A DNA stretch of 5,464 bases from an uncultured Ruminococcus sp. (GCA_902765885.1 CACXBN010000150.1:1-5464), one strand, 5' to 3'; numbered from the stretch's first letter, positions 1 through 5,405 are shown. A program made the numbers and translations. The notes: generated by a model from the letters alone, not told the origin.

Positions 1-144
1 ACCTTTTTTTTCTAAGCGGGCGAGTGCTTTCTTGGCGGTTTCGTATTCTGCCAGATCTGTAAAATCAGATGTAACAAATGCCGAACCAAAAGGCGCCTCG
101 TCAATCCGTTTTGTAATCAGGGAAATTTTACTCTCGTCTTCCAT
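1..144 (-). CDS. AbiEi/DUF6088-like antitoxin-type regulator, N-terminal part only
   Basis: Only the first 48 codons are inside the window; the gene runs off the left edge. The ATG (complement of 142-144) follows a perfect AGGAGGT ribosome binding site (complement of 151-157), which fixes the start. The peptide begins MEDESKISLITKRIDEAP and continues through FVTSDFTDL to KKALARLEKKG. The pattern 'short helix, PFGSAFVTSDF, then a helix with KKALARLEKKG' is what I associate with the winged-helix N-terminus of DUF6088 and AbiEi-family antitoxins, where the second helix is the DNA-recognition helix. Such proteins bind inverted repeats at their own promoter and usually precede a nucleotidyltransferase toxin gene of the AbiEii type, which would lie to the left of this window. 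Two large palindromes directly upstream fit that autoregulation. Family assignment rests on recall of a partial sequence. A stand-alone winged-helix regulator is the alternative. Confidence 0.66.
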   Translation of the reverse strand, partial: MEDESKISLITKRIDEAPFGSAFVTSDFTDLAEYETAKKALARLEKKG

Positions 145-156
145 CAAATCACCTCC

Positions 157-186
157 TGTCCCTAATAATATACACTAATCGGGACA
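157..186. promoter_or_regulatory. Operator 1: 30-bp imperfect palindrome
   Basis: The arms are TGTCCC at 157-162 and GGGACA at 181-186. Of the 15 possible base pairs across the dyad, 11 match. It overlaps the likely -10 box and touches the ribosome binding site of the AbiEi-like gene. Its left half, TGTCCCTAATAATATA (157-172), recurs as an exact inverted copy at 213-228. Most likely an autoregulatory binding site. Confidence 0.6.
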
Positions 187-194
187 ATACTCAA
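165..194 (-). promoter_or_regulatory. Candidate promoter of the AbiEi-like gene
   Basis: Reading the minus strand, TTGAGT (complement of 189-194) is a possible -35 box. The AT-rich stretch that follows offers TATATT (complement of 167-172, 16-nt spacer), ATATTA (complement of 166-171, 17-nt spacer) or TATTAT (complement of 165-170, 18-nt spacer) as the -10 box. The -10 region lies inside the first palindrome and the -35 box lies between the two palindromes, so bound repressor would block RNA polymerase. Inferred from position and motif only. Confidence 0.45.
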
Positions 195-198
195 GTTA

Positions 199-228
199 TG
201 TCCCTAAAAATATATATTATTAGGGACA
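199..228. promoter_or_regulatory. Operator 2: 30-bp near-perfect palindrome
   Basis: The arms are again TGTCCC (199-204) and GGGACA (223-228), and 14 of 15 dyad pairs match. It has the same 30-bp length as operator 1 and its start is offset by 42 bp, close to four helical turns, which would place two bound proteins on the same DNA face. It lies just upstream of the likely -35 box of the minus-strand gene. Confidence 0.6.
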
Positions 229-305
229 TAAAGCATGGGCAGAGATTGAAATCACAATTCGTAGCGTTAAAAATACATTCAACGGCCTGCCTGTCTGGAC
301 AGCAA

Positions 306-338
306 GGTAAAGGGATGGTAAAGGGATCCGTAAAGGGA
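306..338 (+). repeat. Three short direct repeats of GTAAAGGGA
   Basis: GTAAAGGGA occurs at 307-315, 318-326 and 330-338. The first two copies sit in exact 11-bp units (GGTAAAGGGAT, 306-316 and 317-327), and the third follows after 12 bp. An 11-bp period is close to one helical turn, so the copies would face the same side of the DNA. It may be a protein-binding cluster or simple slippage; nothing nearby identifies a binding protein. Confidence 0.6.
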
Positions 339-366
339 AAGAATTCTATGATTACAATTACTTGGT

Positions 367-388
367 GCTGGTCAAAAATTAGACCAGC
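367..388 (+). other. Short hairpin, function unknown
   Basis: GCTGGTC (367-373) and GACCAGC (382-388) form a perfect 7-bp stem with an 8-nt A-rich loop. The nearest T-run (404-409) begins 15 nt after the stem, too far for a canonical intrinsic terminator, so I leave its function open. Confidence 0.35.
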
Positions 389-515
389 TTTCTGGAGAAA
401 CCTGTTTTTTATTTATCTCATTATAAGCAGATGGTATTATTATCTTATCAATAGAAAGCTTATTGAGTTATAAAAGCTGATTTCGTATTCCATGGACTGA
501 TTGAGGAAGAACGTA

Positions 516-644
516 ATGACCAACCGTATGATGAAAGCAGAAGTAATTTTCAAGGATCTGGCGCTGAAAGGCGCGTGTGTTGTTCTGCGTGCAGAAGATG
601 CTATATCTGGCGGTTATATAAAGCGGAGCTATAAGTATTCATGA
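516..644 (+). CDS. Possible 42-residue small protein, unrecognised
   Basis: An ATG at 516 is preceded by GAGGAAG (503-509), a reasonable ribosome binding site 6 nt from the start. The peptide begins MTNRMMKAEVIFKDLALKG, runs through VVLRAEDAISGGYIK and ends RSYKYS. It is basic, has one cysteine (Cys21), and shows no signal peptide or membrane segment. The alternation of a short beta-like stretch (AEVIFKDLAL) and a second one (ACVVLRAED) reads more like a small domain or a fragment of one than like noise. A second frame over the same DNA is also open, which weakens the case. A strong hairpin follows 33 nt after the stop and could be its terminator. It could be a real small gene, a fragment of a lost gene, or a peptide substrate of the downstream enzymes; I recognise no family. 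Confidence 0.33.
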   Translation: MTNRMMKAEVIFKDLALKGACVVLRAEDAISGGYIKRSYKYS

Positions 645-676
645 TTCTGATGGACTAACAGCGAAACCTTAGTTTT

Positions 677-720
677 GAACCGCCTTACAGAGAAGACTGT
701 ATGGCGGTTCCTTTATATTC
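677..720 (+). terminator. Strong hairpin, probable intrinsic terminator or leader element
   Basis: Arms 677-690 and 697-710 pair at 13 of 14 positions (one T-T mismatch at 685/702) around a 6-nt AGAAGA loop. The plus-strand tail at 711-719, CTTTATATT, is only moderately U-rich; the minus-strand tail is A-rich, so the hairpin would act on the plus strand. It may end transcription from upstream, insulating the operon that starts at 835, or sit in that operon's 5' leader as an attenuator. The transcription start would decide between the two. Confidence 0.55.
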
Positions 721-748
721 AACTTTATTCAGGATAACAGTGGAACCG
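705..748 (+). promoter_or_regulatory. Alternative pairing that would compete with the hairpin
   Basis: CGGTTCC at 705-711, part of the right arm of the preceding hairpin, is perfectly complementary to GGAACCG at 742-748, with 30 nt between. If formed, this 7-bp helix would break the stronger hairpin. That is the geometry of an attenuator, but the alternative is much weaker and may be accidental. I could not identify a good promoter between 711 and 834, nor a known riboswitch class. The rest of the leader up to 834 shows only the ribosome binding site of the next gene. Confidence 0.25.
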
Positions 749-834
749 ATTCAATATGTAAGGCTGTTTTTGTCAGGTGGGCAGAACTTAACGTCACAGG
801 AGATATCTTTAGATAAAGCGAAGGAGGTGGGAAC

Positions 835-1689
835 ATGTTTTTTATTCTGCAAAATGAACCGGTTGGCAGGGATCCTGTCCAGAATGCGATCATCCAGGAT
901 GTTCTTGACCATAATAAATACAGTCATAGCTATGAATATGTAAGTATCATGGATTTTTACAAAGATGATACGGATGAAGATATATTCACTATGAAAAGGG
1001 TATTAAAAACACCGGAAGACTTTGACGAGCGTTACAGAGAAGCAATTCCTATTGGGACAGTTCGTTTTGTTGAGGCATATTTGCGTATGTTCAAGGGAAT
1101 TGAGAGGGATAATGCAATTGAGATTCCGCCAATTCTAAGAACAGAGGAGTTCTTGAAAAGGAAGTACAGTATTGTGCCGCGGGACAGAATTCCCCGCCAA
1201 GGCAGTTATTTCATCAAGGACGCTACGCAGCAGAAAGTATTTTCTTATAAAGGAGAACTGGAGTATTTCCTTCATGACGAAATGTTTCGGGAAAAAACAA
1301 ATGAGTTTGATACATCGATCCGTCTGGATCCTTCGCACCTGTATCAGGTTTCCGAGATAGTCAACATCCTTGCTGAATACCGTGTTTATGTGTTGAACAG
1401 GGAAATCAACAGTATGTGCATTTTTGCGGGAGATCCGCTCGTTTTTCCGGATGCAGACCTTGTCAGGAAAGCGGTTAGATTAATTAATGGACAGCCTGAC
1501 AGTCCGAGATCATACTCACTGGATCTTATGACCACACCACGGGGGACAGCGATCACAGAGGTCCACAATTTCCTTAGCGTGGGTCTTTATACGGTTGATT
1601 GGGATGAGGAACTCCTTTACGCGTTCAAGCACGGCATGGATTATGTGAAGCAGCACAATACTGAGCAGACAGAATTTACTAATTTTTAG
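835..1689 (+). CDS. ATP-grasp ligase, R2K-clade type
   Basis: A 284-residue soluble protein whose C-terminal half carries the hallmarks of the ATP-grasp fold in the R2K-clade version (PF14243-like, formerly DUF4343). Visible signatures are FIKDATQQKVF (126-136), where Lys128 is the likely ATP-contacting lysine; EYRVYVLNREI (181-191), the central strand; SYSLDLMTTPRG (226-237); and TEVHNFLSVGLY (241-252), where Glu242 and Asn245 match the metal-binding E-x-x-N of the family, followed by the usual GLY. The N-terminal 100 residues fit the less conserved pre-ATP-grasp domain. Enzymes of this fold activate a carboxylate as acyl-phosphate and join it to an amine or similar group; the substrate here is unknown. 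The start is secure: AAGGAGGT (821-828) lies 6 nt before ATG. The stop codon overlaps the ribosome binding site of the next gene, so it heads an operon. R2K members are known from phages and conflict-related gene clusters. Confidence 0.8.
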   Translation: MFFILQNEPVGRDPVQNAIIQDVLDHNKYSHSYEYVSIMDFYKDDTDEDIFTMKRVLKTPEDFDERYREAIPIGTVRFVEAYLRMFKGIERDNAIEIPPILRTEEFLKRKYSIVPRDRIPRQGSYFIKDATQQKVFSYKGELEYFLHDEMFREKTNEFDTSIRLDPSHLYQVSEIVNILAEYRVYVLNREINSMCIFAGDPLVFPDADLVRKAVRLINGQPDSPRSYSLDLMTTPRGTAITEVHNFLSVGLYTVDWDEELLYAFKHGMDYVKQHNTEQTEFTNF

Positions 1690-1700
1690 GAGTATTGATT

Positions 1701-2696
1701 GTGAGAATTATTATATCGGATGCAAACAGAATATGGACGCCGGATCATCCCGCGCTGAAGCCGTTTGCCGAAATAATCATAGTCGTATGTATGAATGGAC
1801 AACCGATGACTGATGAGTATCAGTGTTTTGTCACAGAGCACAGAGCCTCCGGCTTGGGAATGATGTTGGGGAAAGATGCTGCAAAATATCGTGCTTTGGA
1901 GGCTAAAGCAGACGAACTGGTCAGAATGCTTCATTATCATGACGATATTGTGTTTCTGACTGACGGGGAACCGGAAAGCCTTTACCCTTTTATGATAATA
2001 AGGGAGAAGAACGAGTGGAATTATCTTCACTTGGTTTCGATGAGCCCTTGGATATTTGAAACTAAGAGAAGAAAGGAATACCACAAAGCGGCACTTTCTG
2101 ATCTTTCAGAAGTTTCTTCCTTACTGTGGCTGAATGGGGACAGCATTATAAGTGAGATAGATCCCAAGAGTACTTTGTCGGAGTTGTATAAAGAGACGCA
2201 AAGGAGATTCGGCGACCTGCTCCCAAGGATTCTTTACCAGATTCAGGAGAGAGACTGGGGCAGGGCATATTTTGACTTTAATTCCATGTGCTATCTGCCT
2301 GTAGAAGAAGGTGGAGATCTGACAGATCACGCGCTGGCAGCACAGGAGATTGACAGCAGTATGATTGAGGCATCTGTTCGGTACAGTACATTGGGAAAGC
2401 TGTTACCAAATGAGTATCCCAGCAGGGATGAATGGACATTTGAAGAAGTAGAGGCCTTGATTCCGAGGATTGACGGCAAGAAAATCTGTAATTATTTGCG
2501 GGAACTGAGAATGCGGCTTGCAGAAGCTAACAATATTGTATTCGAGAGTCCGGAATGTCCGTCTATGGGACCGTGTGCCGGAACATGCGCAAAGTGTGAA
2601 GAGGAGGCCGCATATCTTCGGGCAGAAATGGAAAAGATTGTGATGGACAAGAGGGTGTATCCTCAGGAATTGCTTACAGAATGGGAGGCCTTCTGA
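1701..2696 (+). CDS. Unrecognised 331-residue protein with C-terminal four-cysteine motif
   Basis: I place the start at GTG 1701 rather than TTG 1695, because AGGAG (1688-1692) is 8 nt from the GTG and only 2 nt from the TTG. The protein begins MRIIISDANRIWTPD. No signal peptide or membrane segment is visible. Residues 1-100 read as alternating strands and helices, including DDIVFLTDGEPESLYPF (81-97), a strand followed by an acidic turn as in Rossmann-like folds. Residues 130-275 are mostly helical. Near the end ECPSMGPCAGTCAKCEEE (285-302) gives Cys286-x5-Cys292-x3-Cys296-x2-Cys299, followed by a helix. This could bind a metal or an Fe-S cluster; the last three cysteines have the same CX3CX2C spacing as a radical SAM motif, though the fold does not suggest a radical SAM enzyme. 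There is no glycyl-radical RVxGY-type motif. It sits between the ATP-grasp and radical SAM genes and overlaps the latter by 1 nt, so it is probably their partner, scaffold or substrate. Confidence 0.75.
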   Translation: MRIIISDANRIWTPDHPALKPFAEIIIVVCMNGQPMTDEYQCFVTEHRASGLGMMLGKDAAKYRALEAKADELVRMLHYHDDIVFLTDGEPESLYPFMIIREKNEWNYLHLVSMSPWIFETKRRKEYHKAALSDLSEVSSLLWLNGDSIISEIDPKSTLSELYKETQRRFGDLLPRILYQIQERDWGRAYFDFNSMCYLPVEEGGDLTDHALAAQEIDSSMIEASVRYSTLGKLLPNEYPSRDEWTFEEVEALIPRIDGKKICNYLRELRMRLAEANNIVFESPECPSMGPCAGTCAKCEEEAAYLRAEMEKIVMDKRVYPQELLTEWEAF

Positions 2697-3391
2697 TGTA
2701 TAGCGATATTATGAGAATTTCAAGGCTTCGGATGGCTTCAGATGGTATCGGCGTTTCTACGCTGGTCGCATTTTGGGGATGCCCACTTCATTGCAAGTAT
2801 TGTATTAATGACCAGTGTCATGATCGCGGGTATGAGTATCCGGAAGTAGAGAGGGCAGCCTATACGCCGCAGGAGTTGGTAGAGATTCTCAGAAAGGATG
2901 ATCTCTATTATAAGATGACCGGGGGAGGAATCGTTTTTGGAGGCGGTGAACCACTGTTGCAGGCGGCGTTTATCCATGAAGTATGCGAGCTGGCAGACCC
3001 CAAATGGGTCAAGAGAATAGAAACCTCTCTGTATGCACATTGGAAAGATATCAGTTTTCTGACAGATGATATTGATGAGTGGATTATTGATATCAAGGAT
3101 ATGAATAAGGAAATTTATAAAGCTTATACGGGGAGATCCAACAGGAGCGTAATACAAAACCTGAAGAAATTGATTGAGCGGGTGCCTCCGGAACGAATCT
3201 GGATTCGAGTTCCGCACATTCCGGGAATTAATAATGACGAAGATGTGGAGAGGTCAAAAGAGGAATTAAGGGAAATGGGGTTTAAACGTATAGAAGAATT
3301 TGGATATGAATTCTCGAAGTTCGTGAAAAAGCCAGAGCGTAAAAATACGAAGGGAACATTGGGGGGATTTGTGTTCAAAAACCTGAAATGA
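2696..3391 (+). CDS. Radical SAM enzyme, pyruvate-formate-lyase-activase-like
   Basis: A 231-residue protein with a full PflA-type radical SAM core. WGCPLHCKYC (27-36) is the CX3CX2C cluster site with Cys29, Cys33 and Cys36 holding the [4Fe-4S] cluster. FGGGEPLLQ (81-89) is the GGEP motif that contacts S-adenosylmethionine's amino group. IETSLYA (108-114), IIDIKD (130-135) with KAYTG (142-146), and RVPHIPGINND (171-181) match later strands of activase-family proteins. Length is close to PFL-activase (about 245 residues) and there is no extra ferredoxin-like insert, unlike many other glycyl-radical-enzyme activases. An additional Cys41 lies just after the cluster site. I chose ATG 2696 over ATG 2681 because GGGAGG (2683-2688) is 7 nt ahead of it and it overlaps the previous stop as TGATG, a translation-coupling arrangement. 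No glycyl-radical enzyme is in the window, so its target is unknown; annotation as a true PFL activase would be over-specific. Confidence 0.88.
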   Translation: MYSDIMRISRLRMASDGIGVSTLVAFWGCPLHCKYCINDQCHDRGYEYPEVERAAYTPQELVEILRKDDLYYKMTGGGIVFGGGEPLLQAAFIHEVCELADPKWVKRIETSLYAHWKDISFLTDDIDEWIIDIKDMNKEIYKAYTGRSNRSVIQNLKKLIERVPPERIWIRVPHIPGINNDEDVERSKEELREMGFKRIEEFGYEFSKFVKKPERKNTKGTLGGFVFKNLK

Positions 3392-3445
3392 TGTCATAAT
3401 CTACGACAAGCTTGGTGGCTGAAATGGAGGAAGGTGCAGTTAATC

Positions 3446-4042
3446 ATGACAATGCAGATGTTGGATTCATTCATTTATAAGAGAGAACCGGCAGAGGCAA
3501 TTGCCATCAGTCGCAGGTTTTCGTTTACTCCACTTAATACCTTTGGCATTGAAACGGCACCATGGGCCACGTCAAACTATCGAGGGTTTAGGTGTGATTA
3601 TGATATAGATGAGTCGCTGGTGATTAAGAATCTGTATCTGTTTTCTAAAAATCATTCCTACCCACTGATAAATGGAAATAAGGCGGAGGAAATACCCGAA
3701 TATACATCTATTCTTTCTGAGATAAACAAAAAGGCCCGCGTGCCGAAACGATATCTGGATGGATTTCCAATGCAGTATATGGGTATAAATTATGAGTATG
3801 AATACTCCGGGAAAATAGTGTTGGGTGTCAATCCTAAACGGGGCGTGCCAGCAGGTGAAAGGTATCTGAAAGTGGTGAAGTTATGTTTCGTCGATGGGAT
3901 TCTGACGGAAAGCTCTGAAATAACGGATTTATGGCGTTCTGTAAATGAGCAGAAAGAGAAGAAATCAACTAGGTATTGGTGGGAAGAGAAAGAGAACAGC
4001 TACGCTTATTTGATCAACCTTGGTTTCATGGGGAGAGGATGA
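3446..4042 (+). CDS. Hypothetical protein, possible immunity-type protein
   Basis: A 198-residue soluble protein. ATG 3446 is the preferred start: the GGAGGAAGGTG stretch (3426-3436) lies ahead, though 9-15 nt away depending on which part pairs. GTG 3434 would add four residues but sits inside that ribosome binding site. The body has a pattern I associate with a loosely defined family of small proteins near toxin and immunity genes: TAPWATSNYRGFRCDYDID (37-55), then VIKNLYLF (59-66), then YSGKIVLGVN (120-129) and LKVVKLCFVDGILTESSE (141-158). These read as successive beta-strands, in the style 'RGY.. W.I .. L.L .. G.I.. L.F.DG.L'. The resemblance is from memory and is not a family assignment. 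It follows the radical SAM gene by 54 nt and begins a second block of three genes with a somewhat more AT-rich feel. The tail is tryptophan-rich (RYWWEEKE, 176-183). Confidence 0.65.
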   Translation: MTMQMLDSFIYKREPAEAIAISRRFSFTPLNTFGIETAPWATSNYRGFRCDYDIDESLVIKNLYLFSKNHSYPLINGNKAEEIPEYTSILSEINKKARVPKRYLDGFPMQYMGINYEYEYSGKIVLGVNPKRGVPAGERYLKVVKLCFVDGILTESSEITDLWRSVNEQKEKKSTRYWWEEKENSYAYLINLGFMGRG

Positions 4043-4054
4043 TTATGGAAAAGA
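4040..4054 (+). repeat. 15-bp gene-end repeat, copy 1
   Basis: TGATTATGGAAAAGA begins at the stop codon of the gene ending at 4042 and is identical to 4932-4946, which begins at the stop codon of the next gene. In this copy the following bases are TAAGATAAC and no good ribosome binding site results. Confidence 0.7.
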
Positions 4055-4136
4055 TAAGATAACTGCTGACTGGCTTAAATCCGGCACTGTTTTTACACAG
4101 AATAATTATGGATTATCTAAAAAGGAAATTGTTGTA

Positions 4137-4934
4137 ATGAGAATACGAGCAGTCTACCCTGGGAAGAACTATGTATTATATGTCACGTTTAAAGAGAATA
4201 AGATACTGAAATTTGATATGTCAGATATCATAGAAAATGATACTAACTATTTCGAATTGAAATACCATCCAGAACTCTTTATTGAGGCTAAGCCTGTAAA
4301 CCAGAGAAGAAGCATTGGATGGGGAGATAGCATAACACTTGAAGTAGAGATTATCGAAAAAAACGGCACCTCGGTTAATCTTGGCTATCTCGAACTTAAG
4401 GGTAAAGATTTTGAGGAATTAAAAAAGCATTCTTCAGAACCAGTTATTAAAAAAGCGTTAGATAATAGATGTGGCAATATTATATATTTCGAGGATAGTG
4501 ATTTTGCAGAGTTCGCGAAGTGGTTAAATGGGGGCTTTGTTTCAAATTTAGATGAACATGATGAGCCGACAGACGTTGCTCTCTTGTATGAAATGATGGA
4601 AGATGGGATGACATGGCTGCGAGAAAGCGAAAAGAATTGGATTGACTTCCTGCCTCCGGGAGCAGATGAGTGTATGTATTCAAAGAATCCCAATGTGGAA
4701 TACATGCTAAGAAATGACCGGTTTGGTGATTCGCAAAAGATGAATGAAAACGATACGATTTGGTGGCTAGATGATTTGGATCGGATAGGCCCTCGTCTGT
4801 TTACGTTTGACTTGAAGGAAGTTTTCAATTTTTGGTCAGATTATCCTGATGCGCTTACACCAGAGCAAAAAGCTGTTTTTGATAAAGAGTGTCCTGGAGT
4901 GGCTGAGTTGAAAAGAGAACTAACGGAAGAGTGA
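4137..4934 (+). CDS. Two-domain hypothetical protein: DUF2442-like plus DUF7675-like
   Basis: A 265-residue protein from ATG 4137, chosen because AAGGA (4122-4126) lies 10 nt ahead and the conserved domain begins at once with MRIRAVYPGKNYVLYVTF. The frame stays open back to a TTG at 4020, but that extension overlaps the previous gene and lacks a ribosome binding site. Residues 1-70 follow the DUF2442 plan: strand, 'YVLYVTF' strand, KFDMSDII, then YFELKYHPELF and a final strand. Residues 187-257 match what I recall of DUF7675: NENDTIWWLDD (203-213), RLFTFDLKEVFNFW (220-233), DYPDALTPEQKAVFDKECP (235-253). The middle (110-170, IIYFEDSDFAEFAKWLNGG and an acidic helix) is unassigned. Neither domain has a known enzymatic activity; both occur as small stand-alone proteins, and DUF7675-type genes often appear singly in accessory regions. 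A cytosolic immunity or adaptor role is an inference. Confidence 0.68.
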   Translation: MRIRAVYPGKNYVLYVTFKENKILKFDMSDIIENDTNYFELKYHPELFIEAKPVNQRRSIGWGDSITLEVEIIEKNGTSVNLGYLELKGKDFEELKKHSSEPVIKKALDNRCGNIIYFEDSDFAEFAKWLNGGFVSNLDEHDEPTDVALLYEMMEDGMTWLRESEKNWIDFLPPGADECMYSKNPNVEYMLRNDRFGDSQKMNENDTIWWLDDLDRIGPRLFTFDLKEVFNFWSDYPDALTPEQKAVFDKECPGVAELKRELTEE

Positions 4935-4946
4935 TTATGGAAAAGA
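4932..4946 (+). repeat. 15-bp gene-end repeat, copy 2
   Basis: Identical to 4040-4054 and again starting at a stop codon. Here the repeat runs on into AAAAGAGGTA (4941-4950), which supplies the ribosome binding site of the next gene. The same ten bases recur at 5361-5370 after that next gene. Confidence 0.7.
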
Positions 4947-4961
4947 GGTACCATAGAAATT

Positions 4962-5348
4962 ATGCGCGTTTACTTTAAAATGTATATACCGCCTTCTATT
5001 GAAGATGAAAGTAACAAATTGTGGGACCTGTATCAAGATAGTCTGCAAGAAAGAAGAAAAGAATTTGACTTGGCAGACATGAAGAAATGGATGAGCTCCC
5101 ACGAGTCTGATGAAATGAAAGCATGGCAAAAGTATTCTTCATTTCTAGGTGATGAAGGGGAGTTGCGAGACAAAGACGGTTCAAGAATTTTAGATGAGGA
5201 TGGCCATTGGATTCAAGAATGGAGTGTAGATAATGAAGGCGGATTGCTGGATTCAAAAGGACGTCCCATCTATTACAGTGATGGGACCAGGGTCAGGGAA
5301 AGAAATCGCGAAGATTATATGCCTTATATAGATAAATGGTTTCCTTGA
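4962..5348 (+). CDS. Small acidic hypothetical protein with an internal 27-residue repeat
   Basis: A 128-residue soluble protein of no family I recognise. ATG 4962 is the likely start, with AAGAGGT (4943-4949) 12 nt ahead, a little longer than ideal; ATG 4980 would drop six residues. The N-terminal half (15-60) is predicted helical, charged and tryptophan-containing. The C-terminal half contains two copies of a unit with 27-residue spacing: GELRDKDGSRILDEDG (66-81) and GGLLDSKGRPIYYSDG (93-108), sharing G-x-L-x-D-x-x-G-x-x-I-x3-D-G. This resembles short beta-hairpin repeats rich in Asp-Gly turns. It ends in DYMPYIDKWFP. It follows the previous stop by 27 nt in the same frame and is probably co-transcribed. 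A small immunity protein is a guess from context only. Confidence 0.65.
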   Translation: MRVYFKMYIPPSIEDESNKLWDLYQDSLQERRKEFDLADMKKWMSSHESDEMKAWQKYSSFLGDEGELRDKDGSRILDEDGHWIQEWSVDNEGGLLDSKGRPIYYSDGTRVRERNREDYMPYIDKWFP

Positions 5349-5405
5349 AAAATGGGGAATAAAAGAGGTAATCATATTTTGAAACATATGAGACCGCAAG
5401 GTGAC

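Larger units (their letters stand above)
229..515. other. Intergenic stretch with no convincing gene
   Basis: I see no supported coding region here. The open frame 198-473 has no ribosome binding site, starts inside the operator region and has a composition unlike a folded protein. Another frame reads AWAEIEITIRSVKNTF from about 234 and then stops; this could be a gene relic but I cannot place it. The right half (about 400-475) is AT-rich. The stretch also contains the GTAAAGGGA repeat and a small hairpin, listed separately. It looks like a junction between independently acquired modules. Confidence 0.5.

Noticed and set aside
234..281. AWAEIEITIRSVKNTF, faintly like the start of alanine racemase (WAEID...)
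   Set aside because: The frame stops within about 27 codons, there is no start with a ribosome binding site, and no further racemase motif follows.
198..473. 91-codon open frame on the plus strand
   Set aside because: It starts inside the operator region, has no ribosome binding site, and its translation has no recognisable domain.
701..943. 80-codon open frame on the plus strand
   Set aside because: Its start lies in the right arm of the hairpin without a ribosome binding site, and it overlaps the well-supported ATP-grasp gene by more than 100 nt.
1686..2084. 132-codon minus-strand open frame
   Set aside because: Antisense shadow of the cysteine-motif gene; no ribosome binding site logic or domain pattern.
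2553..2606. CX3CX2C in the 331-residue protein as a second radical SAM enzyme
   Set aside because: The motif is at the C-terminus, with no following GGEP-like strand or TIM-barrel pattern.
2738..3217. 159-codon minus-strand open frame
   Set aside because: Lies wholly opposite the radical SAM gene, whose motifs are unmistakable.
4385..4828. 147-codon minus-strand open frame
   Set aside because: Serine-rich antisense shadow of the DUF2442/DUF7675-like gene.
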